Assembly: GCA_029239635.1 (NCBI GenBank)
Contig: JARBUN010000001.1
Location: 29,679-93,678, forward strand
Length of the DNA stretch: 64,000 nt
Reading direction: 5' to 3'
Source of the DNA: Microbacterium sp.
GTDB taxonomy: Bacteria > Actinomycetota > Actinomycetes > Actinomycetales > Microbacteriaceae
A program made the position numbers and the translations under genes. The notes beneath the pieces are model-generated. The model made no database searches. It worked only from the letters and a program-made list of their open reading frames with translations, and had not been told where the DNA came from. Shown piece after piece: positions 1 to 7,151 of the stretch. Within the stretch, counting starts at the first letter, position 1. Every line of letters starts with the position of its first letter.

Positions 1-4
1 GAAG

Positions 5-421
5 GTGTGGGGTGGCCCGCTCCCGCCGGCGCCGTGGATCGCGGAGGCGCCGCTCGCGCCCGCGCCCGTCCGCGAGCCCGTGCCCGTCCCCGCTCCGGAG
101 GCGCCTCCGGCTGAGATCGTGCCCCACCGTGCGAGTCCGGTTGCGGCCCGCGCCCACGACTACGCCCGCGCCCACGGCATGCGTGAGACCTTGGCATACG
201 TGTTCGTGGCCCCGCGTTCGCCCGAGAGAGCGACGCCCCGGACGTTCTCCGACCTGCGGACCGGCGCTCTCGCGGGTCGCGAGTTCCGGTCGCTGCAAGA
301 GTTCGCCGTGGCATCCATCGTCGAGGGCGGTCACGCGCTCGCCGATGTCGCGCGGGTGTTCCGGATCCCCGCGTGGCGGCTCGAGCAGTGGGTGATCGAA
401 ACCGGGCACACCCCGCACTGA
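5..421 (+). CDS. Hypothetical protein, possibly 5'-truncated
   Basis: Function is not recognised. The frame opens with GTG at position 5 but stays open to the window edge, so the real start may lie outside. The first 45 residues are rich in Pro, Ala and Val, like a linker. The C-terminal part from about residue 95 is amphipathic, and ALADVARVFRIPAWRLEQW near the end has the spacing of a helix-turn-helix. That is a pattern impression, not a family match. It ends 30 bases before the stop of the convergent oxidoreductase gene. Confidence 0.6.
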   Translation: MWGGPLPPAPWIAEAPLAPAPVREPVPVPAPEAPPAEIVPHRASPVAARAHDYARAHGMRETLAYVFVAPRSPERATPRTFSDLRTGALAGREFRSLQEFAVASIVEGGHALADVARVFRIPAWRLEQWVIETGHTPH

Positions 422-451
422 GGCACGCGCGCGGCGGGCGCGCGATCGCGG

Positions 452-1417
452 CTACAGGGCGCGGAGCTTCTCCAGGAGCGGCTCGGCGATCTCGTCGACG
501 AAGCGCTGCTGCTGCTCGTCGCCGACCTGCACGATGGCGATGTCGGTGAAGCCCGCGTCGAGGAAGGGACGGACGCTCTCGGCGAGCTCGTCCAGGTCTG
601 GGCCGCACGCGATCGAGTCCGCCACGTCCTCGGGACGAACGAACTGCGAGGCGCCCGCGAAGCCGGCCGGGGTCGGGAGGTCGGCGTTGACGGCCCACCC
701 TCCCGCGAACCAGCGGAACTGGTCGTGGGCGCGGGCGATCGCGGCATCCTTGTCGGGGTCCCAGCTGATCGGGATCTGGCCGATCTTGCGGGACGCACCC
801 TCGTGGTGCTCGTCCCACCCCTGCACGACCTCGGCATCGGGCTCGGTGGTGATGAGGTGGTCGCCCAGTGGGGCGAAGCGCGCGATGGAGTGCTCCCCGG
901 ACACGGCGACGCCGATCGGCACCCCTCCGTCGGGTGCGTCCCACACCCGTGCCGAGTCCACGCGGAAGTACTCGCCGTCATAGGTGACGAGGTCGCCGGT
1001 GTGCAGGGCGCGGATGATCTCGATGGCCTCGACCAGCATGTCCTGGCGCGCGTGCACCGCGGGCCAGCCTTCGCCCACGACGTGCTCGTTGAGGTTCTCG
1101 CCGGAACCGAGCCCCAGGGTGAAGCGCCCGTCGGACAGCAGCTGCAGGGTCGCGGCCTTCTGCGCGACCACCGCGGGGTGGTAGCGCACCGTCGGGCACG
1201 TGACGTAGGTCATCAGCTCGACGTTCGAGGTCGCGTGCGCGACCGCTCCCAGCACCGTCCACGCGTAAGGGGCATGGCCCTGGCTGGTGAGCCACGGGGA
1301 GTAGTGGTCGCTGGAGACGAGGAAGTCGTAGCCCGCGCGCTCGGCGCCGACGGCGTAGTCGACGAGCTCCCGCGGGCCGCTCTGCTCGGTCATGAGGGTG
1401 TATCCGAATCGCGTCAT
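452..1417 (-). CDS. LLM-class F420-dependent oxidoreductase (G6PDH-like subgroup)
   Basis: A 321-residue luciferase-like TIM-barrel protein of the F420-using type related to F420-dependent glucose-6-phosphate dehydrogenase. It should transfer hydride between deazaflavin F420 and an unknown organic substrate in the cytosol. Visible marks are the N-terminal FGYTLMTEQ strand, the SSDHYSPW motif near residue 35, and the LGLGSGENLNEHVVG motif near residue 105, which is characteristic of this subgroup. A longer reading to 1453 is possible, but the ATG at 1417 is preceded by TACCGT seven bases upstream, a leaderless-type -10 element, and fits the family N-terminus. The substrate cannot be deduced, and F420 genes are not in the window. 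Confidence 0.88.
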   Translation of the reverse strand: MTRFGYTLMTEQSGPRELVDYAVGAERAGYDFLVSSDHYSPWLTSQGHAPYAWTVLGAVAHATSNVELMTYVTCPTVRYHPAVVAQKAATLQLLSDGRFTLGLGSGENLNEHVVGEGWPAVHARQDMLVEAIEIIRALHTGDLVTYDGEYFRVDSARVWDAPDGGVPIGVAVSGEHSIARFAPLGDHLITTEPDAEVVQGWDEHHEGASRKIGQIPISWDPDKDAAIARAHDQFRWFAGGWAVNADLPTPAGFAGASQFVRPEDVADSIACGPDLDELAESVRPFLDAGFTDIAIVQVGDEQQQRFVDEIAEPLLEKLRAL

Positions 1418-1481
1418 GACGCTCACGGTAGGACGGCCTGCCGGCCCCCTCACCGGGGTTGCGCGGCGACGCCGGATACGC

Positions 1482-1514
1482 CAGCGGCCCGCGGCAGGGC
1501 ACCGCGGGCCGCTG
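1482..1514 (-). terminator. GC-rich hairpin terminator after terC
   Basis: A perfect 13-bp stem (CAGCGGCCCGCGG at 1482-1494 and its complement at 1502-1514) with a 7-base loop lies directly downstream of the terC stop on the minus strand. It has no U-tract, as is common in high-GC actinobacteria. Confidence 0.7.
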
Positions 1515-1522
1515 AGCGGGAG

Positions 1523-2545
1523 TCAGTCCTCCGGAGCGTGGACGATCTTCTCGCCGTCGAAGGTCTCGCGGTCGTCCTTCCGTGCGTCGTTCCGGGTCTT
1601 GCGCAGGCTCAGCCACGTGGCCACCGCCACGGTCGCCGCGATGAACAAGAGGGAGAACCAGATCGGGATCTCCGGCACCCACAGCAGCGGCTCCCCGCCG
1701 TTGATGAAGGGCACCTCGTTGACGTGCAGGGCGTGGAAGACGAGCTTCACGCCGATGAACGCGAGGATCACGGCCAGGCCCTGAGCGAGGTAGACGAGAC
1801 GCTCGAGCAGCCCGCCGATGAGGAAGTACAGCTGACGCAGTCCCATCAGGGCGAAGGCGTTGGCGGTGAAGACGATGTACGCCTCTTTCGTCAGGCCGTA
1901 GATCGCCGGGATCGAGTCGACGGCGAAGACGAGGTCGATGAACCCGATCGCGACGATCACGAGGAGCATCGGGGTGACGAAGCGCTTGCCGTTCTTGCGC
2001 ACCGTCAGCTTGTCGCTGTTGTACTCCTCGGAGACGGGGAGGATGCGACGGACGAACTGCATGAACTTGCCGTTGGCGGGGTCGCTCTCGCCGTGCGAGA
2101 AGGCCTGACGGTAGGCGAGGACGAGCAGGAGGGCGCCGAAGAGGTAGAAGATCCAGGAGAAGTTCTCGATCAGGGCGGCGCCGACCGCGATGAACGCGCC
2201 GCGCATGATGAGCGCGATGACGATGCCGATCATCAGCACCTTCTGCTGGTACTTCTTCGGCACCGCGAAGCCGGTCATGATGATCAGGAACACGAAGAGG
2301 TTGTCGATCGACAGGGCCTTCTCGGTGAGATAGCCGGCGAAGTACTCCCCGCCGAACGTCCAGCCCGAGAAGACGCCGACGCCGACGCCGAACAGCAGGG
2401 CCAGGCCGATGTAGAACGCCGACCAACGGGCGGATTCGCCGATCGTCGGCTCGTGGGGCTTACGGACGTGGACGAAGAACTCGAACACGAAGAATGCGAT
2501 CGTCACGGCGATCGTGATGATCCAGATGAGCGGGGTGACGCCCAC
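1523..2545 (-). CDS. TerC/Alx family integral membrane protein (probable Mn2+ exporter)
   Basis: A 340-residue polytopic membrane protein of the TerC family, Alx-like branch, whose members move Mn2+ or support metal loading of exported proteins. About eight to nine hydrophobic helices are visible. The family signatures are present: EYFAGYLTEKALSIDNLFVF near residue 65, with the conserved acidic Asp, and FAVDSIPAIYGLTKEAYIVF in the second half. The start is taken as GTG at 2545, because GGAGG sits five bases upstream and the protein then begins just before the first helix. Longer frames would read through the riboswitch leader. Control by the upstream yybP-ykoY element strongly supports a manganese role. 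The C-terminus is charged and cytosolic. Confidence 0.92.
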   Translation of the reverse strand: MGVTPLIWIITIAVTIAFFVFEFFVHVRKPHEPTIGESARWSAFYIGLALLFGVGVGVFSGWTFGGEYFAGYLTEKALSIDNLFVFLIIMTGFAVPKKYQQKVLMIGIVIALIMRGAFIAVGAALIENFSWIFYLFGALLLVLAYRQAFSHGESDPANGKFMQFVRRILPVSEEYNSDKLTVRKNGKRFVTPMLLVIVAIGFIDLVFAVDSIPAIYGLTKEAYIVFTANAFALMGLRQLYFLIGGLLERLVYLAQGLAVILAFIGVKLVFHALHVNEVPFINGGEPLLWVPEIPIWFSLLFIAATVAVATWLSLRKTRNDARKDDRETFDGEKIVHAPED

Positions 2546-2581
2546 GGAGACCTCCAAGGGAAATAGGTGTACGACAAGACA

Positions 2582-2678
2582 CCAAGGTCTCCTCCGCCCG
2601 GCGAGATGGGCCGACGTCCCGGGTCCACGATGGCGTGGCCGTATTGACGAGAACGTCACGATGGGAGTACTCCCCTTG
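2582..2678 (-). promoter_or_regulatory. yybP-ykoY manganese riboswitch
   Basis: The terC leader carries the hallmarks of the yybP-ykoY aptamer on the minus strand. The 5' conserved segment CAAGGGGAGTA lies at 2678-2668, an internal CGTCAATACGG block follows in the middle, and the 3' segment GAGACCTTGG lies at 2591-2582. CAAGG and CCTTG can form the closing P1 helix. The 3' segment GGAGACCTT (2592-2584) is also complementary to GAGGTCTCC (2554-2546), which overlaps the terC Shine-Dalgarno sequence. Translation could therefore be switched by ligand binding: Mn2+ stabilises the aptamer and frees the ribosome site. The family-ligand link is established knowledge; the switching helix is inferred from complementarity. 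Confidence 0.9.
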
Positions 2679-2687
2679 CTGGATGCG

Positions 2688-2693
2688 ATTCTA
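2688..2693 (-). promoter_or_regulatory. -10 element of the terC transcript
   Basis: TAGAAT on the minus strand lies about ten bases before the first conserved base of the riboswitch, which places the transcription start right at the aptamer. No good -35 box is seen at the expected distance. Confidence 0.55.
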
Positions 2694-2742
2694 GCGGACG
2701 CGGACGGGTGCCCGGGGGCTGGACCCCGATCCGCGCGCCGTG

Positions 2743-3378
2743 CTAGTCGGTGGACAGGGTCGTGGCGCGCTCGCCGCGCACGCCGACGCGCAGGGCGGGG
2801 GCACCCTCTGTCGGCTCGAAGCCGAGAGCCGTCAAGGCGTCGAAGCGTGCGTCGCCGACCGGGGCGCTGACACCGAGGTCGGTGAGCTCGAGGCGGGGGA
2901 GGTCACCGAGACCCGGGTGCGGGCTGTCCTGCCAATCGATGAGGAACGGGAGCCCGTCCCACGCGTTCCCGGCGCGCCGGGTCAGTCGCCACGACAGCTG
3001 CACTCCGTCGGGGCGCACACGACCGAGCGGCTCGACGTCGCCCGGATCGGCACCGAGGTCACGAAGGTGCGCGACCGTGGCATCCAGGTCATCCGGACGA
3101 ACGGCGAAGCCGACCAGGCGCGGTGCGTCGAGGCCGCTGATGCCGAAGGTGGGGATCTCGGATGCCACGCGGTCGCCGTCGGGGTCGGGTCCGATGATCT
3201 CGAGGTACCGACGCCCGGGCTGCCCGTCGACGGTCAGGGCGATGAGAGCGTTCGCGGTCCCGGTCGTGGTGTGCCGTCCGCCCGGGGCGGCGCGGACGCC
3301 GGTGAGGCGCTCGATCTCATCGACGGCGTGCGGCAGGGACGGCCCGGCGAAGACGAGGTGGTCGAGGTCGGTCGGCAT
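2743..3378 (-). CDS. VOC superfamily (glyoxalase-like domain) protein
   Basis: A 211-residue protein with the glyoxalase-like fold (vicinal oxygen chelate superfamily). The N-terminus MPTDLDHLVFAGPSL begins the first beta-alpha-beta unit, with a candidate metal-binding His in DHLVF. PGRRYLEIIGPDPDG near residue 55 and the GFAVRPDDLDATVAHLRDLG stretch near residue 90 fit the family. Enzyme activity cannot be assigned. The start ATG at 3378 has GGAG about six bases upstream. It lies 74 bases downstream of the tetR stop on the same strand and may be read from its own promoter. Confidence 0.8.
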   Translation of the reverse strand: MPTDLDHLVFAGPSLPHAVDEIERLTGVRAAPGGRHTTTGTANALIALTVDGQPGRRYLEIIGPDPDGDRVASEIPTFGISGLDAPRLVGFAVRPDDLDATVAHLRDLGADPGDVEPLGRVRPDGVQLSWRLTRRAGNAWDGLPFLIDWQDSPHPGLGDLPRLELTDLGVSAPVGDARFDALTALGFEPTEGAPALRVGVRGERATTLSTD

Positions 3379-3452
3379 GGGGGCTCCATTCGGTCGGTCC
3401 CTCGACTCTGCCGCCCGCTCCGTCGCTCGTGCACGCGGGGCGTCACACGCCG

Positions 3453-4031
3453 TCACCTGCGCGGCGGCCCGCCCACGATGACGTCGACGAGGGTGTGCAT
3501 GTCGTCGGCGTCGAAGTCCTCGCGGCTGAGGGCGCGCAGGATCACCGCTCCGAGGAGGGCTTCGGCGGCGGCTTCCAGTCGGGGTCCGGTGGTCCCGCCC
3601 AGGGCCTGTGACAGACGTTCCATGAGGGGAGCCGCCAGGATCGCCGCGCGGAGGCGTCGACCGGTCTCCGCGCTGCCCGCGGCCGCGGCCACGAACGAGC
3701 GCAGCAGTCCCTCGCCGTCGGGGCTCGCGCGCAGGGTGAACAGGTCGGTGAGCCACGCGGCGAGATCGGCGCGCGCATCACCGGTGTCGGGGAGGTGGCG
3801 CCGACCGTCGAGGAGGTGCCCCTCCAGGATCGCCTCGGCGATGATGTCGCCCTTGCTCGACCACCACCGGTAGATCGTCTGCTTGCCGACGCCCGCGCGT
3901 CGCGCGACGCCCTCGATCGTGAGGTGGTCGTAGCCGCCCTCGGCGAAGAGCGCTGCTGTCGCCGCGAGGATCGCCCGTCGGGCGGCCTCGCTGCGGACGG
4001 GGCCACTGCGCGGAAGAGCCATGACACTCAT
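3453..4031 (-). CDS. TetR family transcriptional regulator
   Basis: A 192-residue one-component repressor. The N-terminal helix-turn-helix is clear: RRAILAATAALFAEGGYDHLTI followed by the recognition region VARRAGVGKQTIYRWWSSKG at about residues 41-60. The C-terminal helical ligand domain follows, with the TetR_C motif LLRSFVAAAAGSAETGRRLR in the middle. The gene is divergent from the MMPL transporter gene, with starts 106 bases apart, so it probably represses that exporter and itself and is released by an exported compound. Start choice between 4031 (MSVMALPR) and 4022 (MALPR) is open because neither has a good Shine-Dalgarno sequence. Confidence 0.88.
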   Translation of the reverse strand: MSVMALPRSGPVRSEAARRAILAATAALFAEGGYDHLTIEGVARRAGVGKQTIYRWWSSKGDIIAEAILEGHLLDGRRHLPDTGDARADLAAWLTDLFTLRASPDGEGLLRSFVAAAAGSAETGRRLRAAILAAPLMERLSQALGGTTGPRLEAAAEALLGAVILRALSREDFDADDMHTLVDVIVGGPPRR

Positions 4032-4136
4032 TCTGGACGACCGGCACAGAAAAGACGAGACGGTCCGTGTTATCTTTGCGGCGACTGGTCGGAGCCGACG
4101 GTGCTCTCCCGTGCACCGCACGAGAGGAACCCCTTC

Positions 4137-6740
4137 ATGGCTGAACTGCTGCACCGTCTCGGGACTTTCGCGGCCCGCCGCGCATGGACGGTGATCGTCG
4201 CCTGGGCCGTCATCCTCGGCGTGGTCGTGGGCGGCTTCTCCCTGGGGTTCAAGGGGCTCAGCTCGAGCTTCGACATCCCGGGCACGGCATCCGGAGACGT
4301 CATCGAGAAGCTGCAGGACGAACTGCCGGACTTCAGCGGAGCCTCCGGCTCGGTGGTGTTCCGCACCGCCGACGGCACGGCTCTCACCGATGCGCAGAAG
4401 AGCGAGATCAGTGCCCTCGTGTCGTCGGCGGGGGACCTCCCCGACGTCGCGCGGGTGACCGATCCGTTCTCCACCCAGCAACAGCTCGACGAGCAGAGGC
4501 AGCAGATCGTCGACGGCCGCCAGCAGCTCGCCGATGCCCGTGCGCAGGCGGAGTCGGGACGACAGCAGCTCGACGCGGGCAAGGCTCAGCTCGACGCGGG
4601 ACAGCAGCAGCTCGATGCCGGACGCGCGCAGATCGAGGCGGCGCCCCTGCCCTCCGCGCAGAAGCAGGCGCAGCTCAGCGCTCTCGACGCGCAGCAGGCC
4701 CAGCTGGATCAGCAGCGGACGGCCCTCGAGCAGCAGCAGACGCAGGTGACCGACGGGCTCGCGCAGATCTCGGCGCAGGAGACGCAGCTCGCCGACGGCG
4801 CGGAGCTGCTCTCGTTCGCGGATGCCATCCGGCTGGTCTCCGCCGACGGTTCCACCGCGATCGTCAACGTCTCGTTCGACAAGCCGCGTCTCGAGCTGCC
4901 CGAGACCTCGAAGGAAGCGGTCGTCGAGCACTTCTCCGAGGCGGTGGCCGGCGTCGACGTCGCCTTCAACACCGAGATCTCGCAGGGGATCCCCGAGATC
5001 TTCGGCGTGGGCGAGGTCGTCGGGGTCGCGGTCGCCGGTGTGGTCCTGGTGGTCGTGCTCGGATCGCTCCTCGCCGCGTCGTTCCCGATCATCACCGCCA
5101 TCGTGGGCGTGGCCATCGGCGCGATGGCCACCCTGTCGTTCTCGGGTGTGGTGCAGATGGCATCCGTGACACCGTTCCTCGGCGTGATGCTGGGGCTCGC
5201 GGTGGGGATCGACTACGCGCTGTTCATCCTCTACCGTCACCGTCGACAGCTCCTCCAGGGTGCCGACGTCGTCGAATCGATCGGGCTCGCGAACGGCACC
5301 GCGGGCAACGCGGTCGTCTTCGCCGGGGCGACGGTCATCGTCGCTCTTCTCGCGCTCAACATCACCGGCATCCCGTTCCTCGGTCTCATGGGGACGGCGG
5401 GTGGGGTGAGCGTGCTCGTCGCCGTCCTGATCGCGGTCTCGCTCACCCCGGCGCTGCTCGGGTTGGCGGGCACGCGCATCCTGAGCGGGAAGGCGCGCGC
5501 GAAGGCCGCGGCCGCGGTCGACGCCGTCGAGCATCCGCGCCGCGCCGCGCGGACGGCGCCGGTCGACGCCGACGACCACCCGCGCCGCGCCGCGCGCAAC
5601 GAGACGGCTGCGGTGGCGGTGAGCGGGCGCCCCGTACGCCCCCTGTCGACGCCGCGCGCGGTGGTGACCATGGTGGTGGCCATCGCGGCCCTGCTGGTGA
5701 TCGCGATCCCCGCGCTGTCGATGCGTCTCGGCCTGCCCGACGGCGGGTCGGAGGCCGAGGACTCCTCGGGCTACAAGGCCTTCACCTGGAGCGAGCAGGC
5801 TTTCGGCGCGGGGTCGAACGCGCCCCTCCTCGTCACCGCCGCCCTCCCGGACGGCACCGCGGAAGCCGACGTGCAGGGTCTGCAGCTCGAGATCGCGCGC
5901 GAGCTGTTCGCCCAGGACGACGTCGCCGCGGTCGCCCCCGTCGCCGTGTCCGACGACCGCACCCTCGCCGCGTTCCAGGTCATCCCGGACGAGGGCCCCA
6001 ACGCCGTGTCGACGGAGCAGCTCGTCCGCGACCTGCGCACCCTGCCGCCGGTGAAGGGCGACATCGAGCTCGGGGTCGCGGGCGCGTCCGCCATCAACAT
6101 CGACATCTCCGAGGGCCTGGCCGAGGTGCTGCCGATCTACCTGATCGTCGTGGTCGGGCTGTCGTTCCTCATCATGGTGGCCGTGTTCCGTTCGCTGCTG
6201 GTGCCGCTCATCGCCACGGGAGGCTTCGTGCTGTCGTTGTTCGCGACCTTCGGCGCCGTGACCGCGGTCTTCCAGTGGGGCTGGCTCGGCGACCTGTTCG
6301 GGGTGCACAATCCCGGCCCGATCCTGAGCTTCCTGCCGGTGATCCTCGTCGGCATCCTGTTCGGTCTCGCCATGGACTACCAGCTGTTCCTCACCACGGG
6401 CATGCGCGAAGCGTGGGCGCACGGAGCGAAGCCCCGCCTCGCGGTCGCGCTGGGCTTCCGCGCGGGCCGCACAGTGGTGACCGCGGCCGCGATCATCATG
6501 ATCGCGGTCTTCTCGGGCTTCATCACGTCCGAGGCCGTGATCATCAAGTCGTTCGGTCTGGGACTCGCCCTCGGCGTGCTGCTCGACGCCTTCCTCGTGC
6601 GCATGCTGCTCGTCCCGGCGATCATGCACGTCGTCGGCGGGGCCGCCTGGTGGCTGCCGCGGTGGCTGGATCGTCTCATCCCCCACGTCGATGTGGAGGG
6701 CTCCGCGCTCGAGCGCCGCCACCCCGCCCACCACGGCTGA
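4137..6740 (+). CDS. MMPL family RND transporter
   Basis: An 867-residue inner-membrane exporter of the MMPL branch of the RND superfamily. There is a TM helix at about residues 15-37, then an extracytoplasmic domain, then two blocks of helices, the second ending near residue 850. The first external domain contains an unusual long coiled coil (about residues 113-222) very rich in Gln, including seven-residue units QQLDAGK/AQLDAGQ/QQLDAGR. The GIDYALFILYRHR motif and its second-half counterpart AMDYQLFLTTGMREAW carry the proton-relay Asp residues typical of MMPL proteins. A basic loop between the halves repeats HPRRAAR twice. ATG at 4137 has GAGAGG upstream. Divergent TetR control is likely; the substrate (lipid, drug or polymer) is unknown. 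Confidence 0.92.
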   Translation: MAELLHRLGTFAARRAWTVIVAWAVILGVVVGGFSLGFKGLSSSFDIPGTASGDVIEKLQDELPDFSGASGSVVFRTADGTALTDAQKSEISALVSSAGDLPDVARVTDPFSTQQQLDEQRQQIVDGRQQLADARAQAESGRQQLDAGKAQLDAGQQQLDAGRAQIEAAPLPSAQKQAQLSALDAQQAQLDQQRTALEQQQTQVTDGLAQISAQETQLADGAELLSFADAIRLVSADGSTAIVNVSFDKPRLELPETSKEAVVEHFSEAVAGVDVAFNTEISQGIPEIFGVGEVVGVAVAGVVLVVVLGSLLAASFPIITAIVGVAIGAMATLSFSGVVQMASVTPFLGVMLGLAVGIDYALFILYRHRRQLLQGADVVESIGLANGTAGNAVVFAGATVIVALLALNITGIPFLGLMGTAGGVSVLVAVLIAVSLTPALLGLAGTRILSGKARAKAAAAVDAVEHPRRAARTAPVDADDHPRRAARNETAAVAVSGRPVRPLSTPRAVVTMVVAIAALLVIAIPALSMRLGLPDGGSEAEDSSGYKAFTWSEQAFGAGSNAPLLVTAALPDGTAEADVQGLQLEIARELFAQDDVAAVAPVAVSDDRTLAAFQVIPDEGPNAVSTEQLVRDLRTLPPVKGDIELGVAGASAINIDISEGLAEVLPIYLIVVVGLSFLIMVAVFRSLLVPLIATGGFVLSLFATFGAVTAVFQWGWLGDLFGVHNPGPILSFLPVILVGILFGLAMDYQLFLTTGMREAWAHGAKPRLAVALGFRAGRTVVTAAAIIMIAVFSGFITSEAVIIKSFGLGLALGVLLDAFLVRMLLVPAIMHVVGGAAWWLPRWLDRLIPHVDVEGSALERRHPAHHG

Positions 6741-6829
6741 GCACGACGGGTCGGCTGACGCAATCCCCCGGGGGACCGGGGCGATGGGCGTGAGGATGCC
6801 GGTGACCACCGAATCCGAGGAGGACGACC

Positions 6830-6988
6830 ATGACCGATCGCGAAGAGACCCAGGACGCCCCCGTCATGGACGGCGCCACGGAGGCGGCGCCGGAGGAGAA
6901 GAAGGCCGGCGCCCAGGAGCAGCGGTCCGCCGATGCCGCCGTCGAGGACGACCTGCGCAGCATCCGCGCGTACGGCGAAGACCGCTGA
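6830..6988 (+). CDS. Small acidic hydrophilic protein (52 aa)
   Basis: A short gene beginning MTDREETQDAPVMDG and ending DDLRSIRAYGEDR. It has no hydrophobic segment, many Glu and Asp residues and no cysteine, so it is probably a disordered cytosolic protein. GAGGAGGAC lies just before the ATG, which is a stronger ribosome site than most genes here have and is the main support for its reality. It follows the MMPL gene by 89 bases on the same strand. Function is not recognised. Confidence 0.65.
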   Translation: MTDREETQDAPVMDGATEAAPEEKKAGAQEQRSADAAVEDDLRSIRAYGEDR

Positions 6989-7004
6989 CGAGAACCGGGG
7001 AGAG

Positions 7005-7062
7005 GCGACGACCCCCGTCCGGAGCCAGGTGGGGGAGAGGCTCGACGGACGAGGGTCGTCGC
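7005..7062 (+). terminator. Long imperfect hairpin after the small acidic gene
   Basis: GCGACGACCC at 7005-7014 pairs with GGGTCGTCGC at 7053-7062, with an inner GTCCG/CGGAC pairing. It lies 16 bases after the stop and between convergent genes, so it is a probable U-less terminator. Confidence 0.5.
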
Positions 7063-7125
7063 ACGCGCCGCTGAGGGGCGTCATCCGCGCCGGCAATGCC
7101 GGGGCTGGGTGAGAAGCACGCTACG

Positions 7126-7144
7126 CCGATCCCGGGCGGATCGG
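7126..7144 (-). terminator. Hairpin terminator after the glycosyltransferase
   Basis: CCGATCC and GGATCGG form a 7-bp stem with a 5-base loop directly downstream of the glycosyltransferase stop on the minus strand. Confidence 0.5.
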
Positions 7145-7151
7145 CCCGGAT

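Noticed and set aside
725..2566. A 613-codon plus-strand frame across the oxidoreductase and terC genes
   Set aside because: Shadow frame, rich in Asp/Glu/Gly repeats; the opposite-strand genes have clear motifs.
3453..6809. A 1118-codon open frame antisense to the MMPL gene
   Set aside because: Only the final 193 codons encode the TetR protein; the rest is low-complexity shadow of the transporter gene.
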